DNA from: Verrucomicrobiota bacterium
Lineage (GTDB): Bacteria; Verrucomicrobiota; Verrucomicrobiia; CAIQCK01
Length of the DNA: 64,000 nucleotides
Direction: 5' to 3'
Assembly: GCA_016235595.1 (NCBI GenBank)
Contig: JACRJX010000040.1
Coordinates: 186,001 to 250,000, forward strand
In this document: piece after piece, positions 45,787 to 54,469 of the stretch
Layout: every line of letters starts with the position of its first letter
How positions within the stretch are numbered: position 1 is the stretch's first letter
Program-made: the position numbers and the translations under genes
Notes under the pieces: generated by a model
Told to the model about the DNA's origin: nothing
Databases searched by the model: none
Seen by the model: only the letters and a program-made list of their open reading frames with translations

Positions 45787-48654
45787 ATGAGAGCCGCCAT
45801 TCTTCTTGCCGGCGCAGTCGCGCTTGCCACCGCATTTCTCGATCAAGCGCACGCAGAGGGTGTGACATTCACGGTTGCCACCAACGGCAACGATGCATGG
45901 TCTGGCAAGCTGGCGAAACCGAACGACGCGAAGACGGACGGCCCGTTCGCGACAATCGAACGGGCGCGCGATGAGATTCGCAGGATGAAACAGAACGGAG
46001 CGCTCCCGAAAGGCGGCGTTGCCGTGGAAGTTCTCGCGGGCCGGTACGAGTTGGCAAAACCGGTTGAGTTGACGGCGGAGGATTCCGGCACCGCGGAGTC
46101 CCCCATCATCTATCGTGCCCTTCCGGGCGATCCGGTTCACATCAGCGGTGGCCGGGTTCTGACAGACTGGAAGCCTGTAGCCGACCCCGCTGCGCTCAAT
46201 CGGCTTGATTCCTCCGCGCGTGGCAAAGTGTTTCAGGCCGATTTGCGTGCGCTGGGCATCACGGAATATGGCGATCTCGGCCTGGACGCAGAGGCCCAGT
46301 TACAGTTGTGGCTGGCGAGGGTTGACAGTCAGGGTGAAGACGCCATGGGCAGCGCCTACGCCAGCGCCGGCAAGAAGGTCCGCCCCCGGCTGGAGGTTTT
46401 CTTCAACGATCAGCCCATGGAAATCTCGCGCTGGCCAAACGATGATTTTATCAAGATCGAGGAAGTGCTGGGCAAGACGGAGATCAACGTCCGCGGCGTG
46501 AAGGGCTGCAAAGAAGGCGTCTTTGTCTATGAGGGAGACCGCCCGAAACGGTGGGTGAACGAAAAGGATGCGTGGGTGCTCGGCTACTGGTTCCGCGACT
46601 GGGCACAACAACGCCACAAGATCACGTCCCTCGACACGGAGAAACGCATCATCACCGTGCCGCCGCCTTATCACCAATATGGTTACCGCAAGGGACAATG
46701 GTTCCGCGGCTTCAATCTCCTGTGCGAGATTGATGAGCCGGGCGAGTGGTATATCGACCGCGAGGCGGGAATTCTCTACTTCTGGCCGCCCGGAAAACTG
46801 GACGGCGGGCGTGTGGAAGTTTCGATGGCCCCTCGCCTGTTGACGTTGACCGACACGGCGCACGTCACCGTCCGCGGATTGTTGTTCGAAGCGGCGCGCG
46901 GCACAGCCATCGCCATCAAGAACGGGCAGTACTGCCGCGTCGTCGGCTGTACTTTCCGCAATCTGGGCAACCACGCTGTCACTGTTTTCGACGGCAAAGA
47001 GAATGGCGTTGTCGGTTGCGACATGTACGGAATGGGCGGCGGCGGGATCTATCTCGTCGGCGGCGACCGAAAGGCGCTCACGCCAGCAGGACACTTCGCT
47101 GAGAACAACCACATCCATCACTTCGGCCGATGGGACCGAATGTATCGGCCGGGCATTTTCCTGAGCGGCGTGGGCCTGCGCGCGTCGCACAACCTGATTC
47201 ACGATGCGCCCCACTCGGCAATCCTCTTCGGCGGCAACGATCACCTGATCGAGTTCAACGAAATCCACAACGTCTGCTTCGAGTCGCACGACTGCGGGGC
47301 TATCTATGCCGGGCGGAGCTGGACCTTGCGCGGCCATGTGATCCAGCACAACTACCTCCATCACATTTACGGAAAGTCGGGCGGTCCCTGCAACGGCATC
47401 TACCTCGACGACCTGTTCTCGTCGGCCACAGTGCAGGGAAACATCTTCCACCAAGTCCTGCGGCCCGTGTTTCTCGGCGGTGGGCGCGACAACATCATCC
47501 AGAACAACGTGTTCGTGGATTGTCCCAAGGCGATGCACATCGATGCCCGCGCGCTTGGCTGGTGCGGCCCTCATGCCGACGGCCGGATCAAGGAAGCCAT
47601 CGAGAAAGGCACCATTGCCGGCGTTCGCTACAAAGAACCGCCGTTCAGCACGCGCTATCCGCAACTGGTCAACCTGCTCGACGACGAGCCCAAGAAGCCC
47701 AAGGGCAACATCGTTCGCCGGAATATTTTCTGGCAGGGCACGGGTGAGAATCTCCGCCGCGTGGCCAAGGGACAACCCATCAAAGACACGTGGTGGGATG
47801 CCATCGAACCCAGGATCAAGCCGTTGGTAAAACTCGAGAACAACCTGATCAACGAAGACCCGAAGTTCGTTGATGAAAAGGCCGGCAACTTTCAGCTTCG
47901 CGAAAATTCACCGGCTTGGAAGCTCGGCTTCCAGCGAATTCCCGTCGAGAAGATCGGGCTTCACAAGGATGATTGCCGCGCGAGTTGGCCTGTCAACCAC
48001 CCGGTTCGTGTAATGACGACCCCTGCAGCGCTCAAACTCCTGGTTCTGGGCAATAGCATCACCCGGCACGGGCCCAAGAAAGACATTGGCTGGTCCGGCA
48101 ACTGGGGAATGGCGGCCAGCGCGGAGGAAAAGGATTTCGCGCATCTCGTGGCGCACGGCCTCGGCAAGACTGCGGGTGCCGCGCCGGAAGTCATGATCAA
48201 GAACATTGCCGAATTCGAGCGGCAATTTGCCAAGTATGATGCGGCGGCGAAGTTAAAGGACGCTTTCGGGTTTGGCGCTGACATTATCGTTATCGCCATC
48301 GGGGAGAACGTGCCGGGTCTTGGCTCCGACGAAGCCAAAACCCAATTCCGGGACAGCCTGAGAAAATTGCTGCGGGGCTTGAAGGCCGGCAAACATCCCA
48401 CCCTCATCGTGCGCAGTTGCTTCTGGCCGAACCAAGCGAAGGATCAAATTCTCAAGCAAGTCTGTCAGGAAGTGAACGGGATCTTTGTGGACATCGGGCC
48501 ACTCGCCAAAGACGAATCCAACTATGCGCGGTCGGAGCGCAAGTTCTCCCACGCCGGCGTGGCCGCACATCCGGGCGACAAAGGAATGCAGGCCATTGCC
48601 ACCGCAATTGTTGACGCAATTTCCAACCCACGCGGAAAGAAAACAGACGAATGA
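45787..48654 (+). CDS. Secreted right-handed beta-helix protein fused to an SGNH hydrolase domain
   Basis: A 955-residue protein with a signal peptide (about 1-23). From about 28 to 730 it has the TNGNDAWSGKLAKPNDAKTD start and repeated HxIHH/N-rich turns (NNHIHHFGRWD, IQHNYLHHIYG) typical of parallel beta-helix sugar hydrolases or lyases (GH120/GH141-like). From about 745 on, LLVLGNSITRHG with S757, IGENVPG, and HPGDKGM form an SGNH esterase domain. Such a fusion would join chain cleavage and deacylation. The motif is GNS rather than GDS. It is probably translated from the SDR-led message. Confidence 0.8.
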   Translation: MRAAILLAGAVALATAFLDQAHAEGVTFTVATNGNDAWSGKLAKPNDAKTDGPFATIERARDEIRRMKQNGALPKGGVAVEVLAGRYELAKPVELTAEDSGTAESPIIYRALPGDPVHISGGRVLTDWKPVADPAALNRLDSSARGKVFQADLRALGITEYGDLGLDAEAQLQLWLARVDSQGEDAMGSAYASAGKKVRPRLEVFFNDQPMEISRWPNDDFIKIEEVLGKTEINVRGVKGCKEGVFVYEGDRPKRWVNEKDAWVLGYWFRDWAQQRHKITSLDTEKRIITVPPPYHQYGYRKGQWFRGFNLLCEIDEPGEWYIDREAGILYFWPPGKLDGGRVEVSMAPRLLTLTDTAHVTVRGLLFEAARGTAIAIKNGQYCRVVGCTFRNLGNHAVTVFDGKENGVVGCDMYGMGGGGIYLVGGDRKALTPAGHFAENNHIHHFGRWDRMYRPGIFLSGVGLRASHNLIHDAPHSAILFGGNDHLIEFNEIHNVCFESHDCGAIYAGRSWTLRGHVIQHNYLHHIYGKSGGPCNGIYLDDLFSSATVQGNIFHQVLRPVFLGGGRDNIIQNNVFVDCPKAMHIDARALGWCGPHADGRIKEAIEKGTIAGVRYKEPPFSTRYPQLVNLLDDEPKKPKGNIVRRNIFWQGTGENLRRVAKGQPIKDTWWDAIEPRIKPLVKLENNLINEDPKFVDEKAGNFQLRENSPAWKLGFQRIPVEKIGLHKDDCRASWPVNHPVRVMTTPAALKLLVLGNSITRHGPKKDIGWSGNWGMAASAEEKDFAHLVAHGLGKTAGAAPEVMIKNIAEFERQFAKYDAAAKLKDAFGFGADIIVIAIGENVPGLGSDEAKTQFRDSLRKLLRGLKAGKHPTLIVRSCFWPNQAKDQILKQVCQEVNGIFVDIGPLAKDESNYARSERKFSHAGVAAHPGDKGMQAIATAIVDAISNPRGKKTDE

Positions 48655-48746
48655 GAGTGCTGGCCGCGTATAGCAGGACGATCCCCGCCCGTAGCAGCCG
48701 GCACCTGAAAGCAGCCATCGCAGCAACACCGGAAAGGACAAGAACA

Positions 48747-49871
48747 ATGAAGAGACCAGTAACGTATACGGGAATTATTTTGGTGACCGCCTTGCTGGTG
48801 ATATCGGCGATTCATACCGCCGATGGACAAGACGCGAAACCCCGCATGAAACTCGGCGCGTATTACTTCGCCGGTTGGGCGGGCAAGTGTGCCTTCGACG
48901 ACGGCAAGCCGGAGAACGCATGGGCCAAGGGAATGCCGACCCATTACACCAAGAGGCTGGCTACTGAGTTTGCGGGCCGCACGCCGCTCTGGGGATGGCG
49001 CGATGACACGCAGGAATTGATGGAGCGGCAAATCGCCCTCGCGGCGGATCACGGTGTGGCGTTCTACTCGTTCTGCTGGTATTGGCACGACAACAAAGGC
49101 CCGATCAACGTGAAGTCCATCGAGGACGACCCGAAGCATCTGCCGATGCGCCTGTTCATGCAGGCGAAGAACAACAAGCGGATGGAGTTCTGCCTGCTCG
49201 TGGCCAATCACGGCGGGTTTGAGATCGTTGGGCTGGAGGCGTGGAAACAGGCAGCCGACTATTGGATGACCCTGTTCAAGCATCCGAGCTATCTGCGCGT
49301 AGATGGCAAACCGTTGTTGGTGATCTTCTCGCCGCGAGGCGCCAACAAGGAGGGGCTCGCCTACCTGCAAGAGGCGGCTCGCAAAGCGGGCTTCCCCGGC
49401 GTGGCAGTCACAGGCTGTGCCAGCGGCAAGGTTGAAGACGGGTTTTCGCTGCGGACAAACTACAACGTGACGCCGAAGGGGACGTGGGGCAGCAAGAGCT
49501 CCGAAAGACACCCCTACCAGAAATTGATCGACGCGAACGTCCAGGCGTGGCATGGCACGCCCGAACAACCGTTCATCCCGGTGGCAACGCAGGGATGGGA
49601 TCGGCGGCCCTGGGAAGGAATCGGCGGCCTTGGACCGAAAGGCTCGACGGTTTCGTGGTATTACGACAAAGGCACGCCCGAAGCGTTTGGCGGGATGTTG
49701 ACGAAGATGGCGCAGTGGATGGATGCGAACCCGGCGCAGGCAACCAAGGATCGGCTCGCGCTGATCTACGCGTGGAACGAGATCGGAGAAGGCGGCTGGC
49801 TCGTGCCGTGCAAGGACGACCCTGACGGCGCGTATCTGAAGGCCATCCGCCAAGTCGTTCTCGGCAAGTGA
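48747..49871 (+). CDS. Secreted GH99-like (WbsX-type) glycosidase domain protein
   Basis: A 374-residue protein: signal peptide (about 1-27), then LGAYYFAGWAG, FYSFCWYWHD, YLRVDGKPLLVIFSPRG and IYAWNEIGEGGWLVP, the pattern of the GH99-like/WbsX family, where the C-terminal NEIGEG glutamates are conserved. Members act on mannose- or other hexose-containing glycans, but the substrate here is unknown. The ATG at 48747 has a GGAAAGGA ribosome binding site; the longer frame overlaps the preceding gene. A homologous domain is found at the end of the 54470 gene. Confidence 0.82.
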   Translation: MKRPVTYTGIILVTALLVISAIHTADGQDAKPRMKLGAYYFAGWAGKCAFDDGKPENAWAKGMPTHYTKRLATEFAGRTPLWGWRDDTQELMERQIALAADHGVAFYSFCWYWHDNKGPINVKSIEDDPKHLPMRLFMQAKNNKRMEFCLLVANHGGFEIVGLEAWKQAADYWMTLFKHPSYLRVDGKPLLVIFSPRGANKEGLAYLQEAARKAGFPGVAVTGCASGKVEDGFSLRTNYNVTPKGTWGSKSSERHPYQKLIDANVQAWHGTPEQPFIPVATQGWDRRPWEGIGGLGPKGSTVSWYYDKGTPEAFGGMLTKMAQWMDANPAQATKDRLALIYAWNEIGEGGWLVPCKDDPDGAYLKAIRQVVLGK

Positions 49872-50059
49872 GAGAAACCACTGGAAAACATTCCCCGATA
49901 AAAACCAAACGCGCGTTGATGTTGTTTTGCGTAATCGTCGCGATGGACGTGCTCACGCTCTGCGCTGGAGAAAACCCCGGCAAGAGCCATCCATTGGTCG
50001 GGGCCATCCGATGGGATGCCTGGTATGGCAATCTTCCGGCATCGGCTCGCGGATTGTGA
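49868..50059 (+). pseudogene. Truncated remnant of a GH99-like gene
   Basis: A 63-codon frame that encodes a signal-peptide-like start (from the ATG at 49919, MLFCVIVAMDVLTLCAGEN) followed by LVGAIRWDAWYGNLPAS. The same words, LVGAIRWDAWYGTLPAS, open the GH99-like domain of the protein encoded at 54470 (about residue 809). The match then stops and the frame ends. It therefore looks like the 5' end of a secreted GH99-like gene whose remainder was deleted. Confidence 0.65.
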
Positions 50060-50068
50060 TGGACCACA

Positions 50069-50087
50069 GTACCAGACGGTGTGGTAC
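50069..50087. promoter_or_regulatory. Perfect inverted repeat before the GH42-like gene
   Basis: GTACCA (50069-50074) and TGGTAC (50082-50087) form a perfect palindrome with a 7-base centre, extended by CCACA/GTG-like bases. It stands 40 bp before the ATG at 50127 and could be an operator half-site pair or a chance hairpin left by the deletion. Confidence 0.3.
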
Positions 50088-50126
50088 GAAATTGATGTCC
50101 GTTGAACGCACAAGAAACAGAACCCG

Positions 50127-52307
50127 ATGAAAACACTCGCCATCGGACTCGCAGCAATGTTGAGCGCCACGACGCTGGCACTGGCGGCGGACACGGTGCC
50201 GCAGGCTTCCAGCACGCGTCCGGTATGGTCCGTGAGGGAGTGGCGCGGCATGCCGGGACTGTGGAAAGACGGCCAGCCGGTCACCCCGATGATCTTCTGG
50301 CAGTGGCAGCCCGAGGCCTACGAGATTGAACATTTCTCGGAGGCCGGGATTAACCTTTTCAGCTTTTTCGGTTCCTTCCAACACTACGCGCACCCGTACT
50401 GGAAGCAGGATGGCCGCGTCGAGACGGAGTTTCAGGACGCGGAGATTCGCAAGCTGCTCTCGTATAATCGCCACGCGTTCGTTCTGCCACGGCTTTTCGC
50501 GACGGCCCCCGACTGGTGGGCCAAGGCGAACCCCGGCGAGTTATGTCAATACTCGGGAGGACAAACGAACAAGCCACGCGAGTCCTTCGCATCACAGAAG
50601 TGCCGTGACGAGACGGGGCAAGCCTACCGACGCGCCGTCCGGCACATGTTGGACGCCGACTACGGCCAGCGGCTGATGGGCATCCATGTGACCAACGGCC
50701 CGTGGGGTGAGAACTTTTACTGGGACGCCTATTTCTCACAGGCCAAGCCGCCGGCTGCGTCTGACGTTTCCGAGCCGATGCGCCAGCGGCTGATCAAATA
50801 CCTGCGCACCAAGTACGGGAACGATCCCGCCCGCCTGCGTGCGGCGTGGAAGGATGGCGCGCTGACCTTCGAAGCCGTTCAGGTTCCCGGCATGAAGCAA
50901 CGTTTGCAGACGACAGCCGGGCCGTGGCGCGACCCGCAACAATCACGGGCCGTCATGGACTACTTCGAGTGCCACAACGAGGTGGCGGTGGAGATGGTTG
51001 ACCACTACTGCCGAATCGTCAAAGAGGAGAGCCGTGACACCTTGCCGACAGTGGTGTTCTTCGGCTACACGATGGACGAGAACTGGCCCATCGAGTGCGA
51101 TCACCGCGGCGTCAGCAAGCTGCTGCGCTCACCCCACGTGGACATGTTGTCGGCGCCACACACCTATTACCGCCGTGCGTTGGGCGGGGACGGCGAGATG
51201 CGTCAATACCTGGCCAGCGCGGCCTTGCACGGAAAGCTTTTCATCGACGAGGGCGACGACCAGACGTATCTCGAAAAGCGCAAGGCCAAGCCCGATCGAC
51301 GGTGCCACGTCAACACAGTGACGGAGACACAGGCGCTGCTCTACCGCGAGTTCGGCAACACGGTGACCCATGGCGTTGGACTCTGGTACATGGATCTCAA
51401 CGGCGGCTGGTTCCGCGATCCGGTACTGGTCGACACGATTGGACGGATGAAGAAATGGGCCGACGTCGCAATGACCTGCTCGCGTCGGCGCAACGCGCAA
51501 GTGGCGGTGATCTCCGCGCCCGAGAGCGAATTCTACCTGGGATACCGGCAGACTCCAGACAATGAGATTTCCTACGGCCTGTACCACGATCAGATGGGCG
51601 AGTTCTACCGCACCGGCGCGCCGTTTGATTGGTATCTGGTCGACGATCTCGACGCCATTCGTGATCGAGGGTACAAGGTGTTCGTCTTCCTGGACTGTTT
51701 CTATTTGACTGACCAGCAACGGAAGTCGGTCGAGGCGCTGCGGTCGGATGGCCGGACGCTGCTCTGGTTCTACGCGCCGGGGTACGCCTCGCAGGAGAAT
51801 CTGTCACTGGCACTGATGGGGGCGCTCACCGGTTTCGGTTTTGATCCGGTGGAAGAAGGGATGCTGCAGGGCGTGTTGACCGATTCCGGCCAGACAGTCG
51901 GTATCGCGAAGCGGCAGAAGAGCCTGTTTACGGTGCGCCCGGACAAGGACGTGCGCGAACTGGCGCGAGGAACGGGGGTCTTGAAGGACAAGATGGTGAT
52001 GGCGCTGAAGAAGCATCCAGGGTGGACGTCGGTCTTCTCCGCGATTCCGGGGGTAACCTCCGATCAGTTGCGGAAACTGTACCAGGAGGCCGGTGTCCAT
52101 GTTTACACCGACTGCGGTGACGTGCTTTCGACAAACGAGTCGTGGCTGATGCTCCATACGCGGACGGCGGGGACCAAACGAATCATTTTGCCAAAGACGT
52201 ACCGGAAGGTTACCGAAATCACAACCGAGCAGATGATCGGCGAAAACATCCGCGCCTTTACAATCACCCTGCCGCAGTATTCCACGGCTGTGTTCTTGAT
52301 GGAATAA
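50127..52307 (+). CDS. Secreted GH42-like beta-galactosidase-family protein
   Basis: A 726-residue protein with a signal peptide (about 1-21). The N-terminal TIM barrel (about 35-460) has MIFWQWQPEAYEIEHFSEAG, ITNGPWGENFYWD-like HVTNGPWGENF with E as acid/base candidate, and LFIDEGDDQTYL with E as nucleophile candidate. A Rossmann-like trimerisation domain (about 480-660) and a C-terminal beta domain follow, as in GH42. The order fits beta-galactosidases, but the sequence is divergent, so the activity is uncertain. Confidence 0.78.
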   Translation: MKTLAIGLAAMLSATTLALAADTVPQASSTRPVWSVREWRGMPGLWKDGQPVTPMIFWQWQPEAYEIEHFSEAGINLFSFFGSFQHYAHPYWKQDGRVETEFQDAEIRKLLSYNRHAFVLPRLFATAPDWWAKANPGELCQYSGGQTNKPRESFASQKCRDETGQAYRRAVRHMLDADYGQRLMGIHVTNGPWGENFYWDAYFSQAKPPAASDVSEPMRQRLIKYLRTKYGNDPARLRAAWKDGALTFEAVQVPGMKQRLQTTAGPWRDPQQSRAVMDYFECHNEVAVEMVDHYCRIVKEESRDTLPTVVFFGYTMDENWPIECDHRGVSKLLRSPHVDMLSAPHTYYRRALGGDGEMRQYLASAALHGKLFIDEGDDQTYLEKRKAKPDRRCHVNTVTETQALLYREFGNTVTHGVGLWYMDLNGGWFRDPVLVDTIGRMKKWADVAMTCSRRRNAQVAVISAPESEFYLGYRQTPDNEISYGLYHDQMGEFYRTGAPFDWYLVDDLDAIRDRGYKVFVFLDCFYLTDQQRKSVEALRSDGRTLLWFYAPGYASQENLSLALMGALTGFGFDPVEEGMLQGVLTDSGQTVGIAKRQKSLFTVRPDKDVRELARGTGVLKDKMVMALKKHPGWTSVFSAIPGVTSDQLRKLYQEAGVHVYTDCGDVLSTNESWLMLHTRTAGTKRIILPKTYRKVTEITTEQMIGENIRAFTITLPQYSTAVFLME

Positions 52308-52342
52308 ACCCGATGAGTCTACGTCAGCCAAGAAGGAGCAAG

Positions 52343-54442
52343 ATGACGCGGACGCGTGTTGTGGCTGGATTGCTCGCCGCCTTCTGGTTGGTGGTCGTGT
52401 TACCGGTCTTCGCAGGAAACAGGTATGAGGAGAGTTTTTTCATTCTGCACGAAGACCACCACATCTTCGGCAATGAGGAGGTTGGCCGCGATGCCAACGT
52501 GGATGAAACGGCGAGACTGGTCGCTCTATGCAAGCCAGACATGATCCAGATGCACGCCAAGGGAAATCCCGGCTGGACCACCTATCCGACGAAAATCGGT
52601 TTCGCGCCATCCAGGTTGCGCGGAGATGTGCTGGGAGTCTGGCGCGATGTGGCACGGCGCGGCAATTATGGGTTTGGCGTTTACTTCAATCTCGGCAATG
52701 ACGGTCGGATCGCAGCCACCCAGCCGCAATGGATCCGGACTGACCCCGACGGCAAACCGCTGGGTCGGGGAATGTGTTTCCATTCCGGTGTGGCCGAGAA
52801 ATACCTTTGGCCCATGATCCGCGAGATCATGGCGACCTATCGTCCGGACAGCTTTTGGTTTGACGGCACCGCCCATACCGTGCGCCCGTGTTATTGCGTT
52901 GCCTGCCGGGCACGCTTCGAACGTGAAACCCATCTGCCCCCACCCCGCACGAACGCAGACTCCGGTTGGGCGGACTACCATGAGATGCAGCGGCAAATCT
53001 TCCGCGAGTTCATTGCCTCAACGATCTCAGAAATCCATAGGATCGATCCGCACTGCCTCGTGGGGATCAACAACACATACCATCTGATGATGCCCGAGAA
53101 ACCGCCACGAGGCCTGGGCTACCTCACGAGCGACATCGGCAATCACGTGGAGTCGCTCTCCCCGTTGGCGCATTGGTTCGACTCCCAGCGTCTGCCTTAT
53201 GACTTGATGACCCAGTTCGTCGTAGCCGACCCGCAATCCGTAAAAGGCGGCGTCGCGACTGCCGTCAGGCCCAAGCCCGCCGGGCAAATCCAGCAGGAAA
53301 TGGCCGTGATCATCGCCAACGGTGGACGGTTCTCCCTCTGGGATATCCCCACGCCTGAAGGAGCGCTGCGCAAGGAATGGGTCGAAGCGATGGCCCGCGA
53401 TGTGACGCCGTTCCTGCGGGCATGCCAACCGTGGTGCCTGGGCACGCGGTTGCCCGATGTCGCGGTATTGCATAGCGCGGCTGCGCACTATGCCGCCACC
53501 CGCCAGTCCGCCAAGAGCTTTGTGAGCAGCGATCGGCATGTCAGCGGCGTCATCGCCGAGCTGGCCTCCCGGCACCTGAACTATGAACTGATCCCCGATT
53601 GGCGGCTCACCGAACATGACGTCCGCAGTCCGTTGCTGATCGTCGAAGATCCTGAGGCGGTTACCGACGCCGTTGCGGCGGGCATCCTCGCGTTTCTTGA
53701 GAGGGGCGGCCGGGTCTTGTGGTCGGGCATGGGACTGACTCCGCAGCTTCAAAAAACGTTTGGGGTCACTGTTGCAGCCGGTGACAATAAACCGGAAACC
53801 CTCGCCGTTGTCGGCGAGGTCCCTGCGCTGCAGTTTGTGCGTAACCTGTGCCGCGTGGAGTGTTCAACCGCCCAAACACTAATGCAGGTGTCGACCCTGG
53901 ACGGGAAACGAGTCCCGCTCCTGACGAAATGCGCCGTGGGGCGTGGCACAGTCTTCTATGCAGCGGTGCCGCTGATGTCGCGCTACGACCGGCAGAGGGT
54001 TCCCGCAACGCTCGTGGACAAGGTGATCGAATCGACCCTGCCGCCTTCTGACCGCCGTCTGGTCACTGATGCGCCGGCCTGTGTCGAGGTCATGCTTAGA
54101 GAGAGGGAAGGCCAACAGGTGGTGCATCTTGTGAATCTGGCGGAGGGTAAACGCACAACTTCGACTTACAACGCCGCCGTGCTCTACCCCGGCGTGGTGA
54201 AAGATGGGCAGCGTGGGCTGCGCCCGGAGCGAATCATCACGGACATTCCCGCAGCACCAGCCTGCCGCGTGAGCCTGCGGCTGGAAGGCCGCCCGGCATC
54301 CGTGACGCTCCAACCACAGAACCAGCCGCTCACCCACTGGAAGTATGAGAACAGCCGTTTGGAAATCGCAGTGCCAGGATTCGCCATCCATCAGATGGTT
54401 GTGGTAAAAACAGCGGATGAAAAACGCCGCCTCGGCAAGTAA
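52343..54442 (+). CDS. Secreted GHL6/GH29-like glycosidase with glutamine-amidotransferase-like middle domain
   Basis: A 699-residue protein with a signal peptide (about 1-22). The barrel (about 30-390) contains MIQMHAKGNPGW, PDSFWFDGTAHTVRPCYC and the nucleophile-like D in WFDG, as in hypothetical glycosidase family GHL6 and alpha-L-fucosidase relatives. A trimerisation-like domain (about 400-560) and a C-terminal beta-sandwich follow. The ATG at 52343 has an AGAAGGAGC ribosome binding site; the long upstream frame lies over the previous gene. Fucose or galactose release is plausible, not shown. Confidence 0.75.
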   Translation: MTRTRVVAGLLAAFWLVVVLPVFAGNRYEESFFILHEDHHIFGNEEVGRDANVDETARLVALCKPDMIQMHAKGNPGWTTYPTKIGFAPSRLRGDVLGVWRDVARRGNYGFGVYFNLGNDGRIAATQPQWIRTDPDGKPLGRGMCFHSGVAEKYLWPMIREIMATYRPDSFWFDGTAHTVRPCYCVACRARFERETHLPPPRTNADSGWADYHEMQRQIFREFIASTISEIHRIDPHCLVGINNTYHLMMPEKPPRGLGYLTSDIGNHVESLSPLAHWFDSQRLPYDLMTQFVVADPQSVKGGVATAVRPKPAGQIQQEMAVIIANGGRFSLWDIPTPEGALRKEWVEAMARDVTPFLRACQPWCLGTRLPDVAVLHSAAAHYAATRQSAKSFVSSDRHVSGVIAELASRHLNYELIPDWRLTEHDVRSPLLIVEDPEAVTDAVAAGILAFLERGGRVLWSGMGLTPQLQKTFGVTVAAGDNKPETLAVVGEVPALQFVRNLCRVECSTAQTLMQVSTLDGKRVPLLTKCAVGRGTVFYAAVPLMSRYDRQRVPATLVDKVIESTLPPSDRRLVTDAPACVEVMLREREGQQVVHLVNLAEGKRTTSTYNAAVLYPGVVKDGQRGLRPERIITDIPAAPACRVSLRLEGRPASVTLQPQNQPLTHWKYENSRLEIAVPGFAIHQMVVVKTADEKRRLGK

Positions 54443-54469
54443 GAACAGCACACGTAACGAAGAATCCTA

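Noticed and set aside
46300..47775. A 491-codon minus-strand frame under the beta-helix/SGNH gene
   Set aside because: Shadow of the plus-strand gene with signal peptide and repeat turns; no motif of its own.
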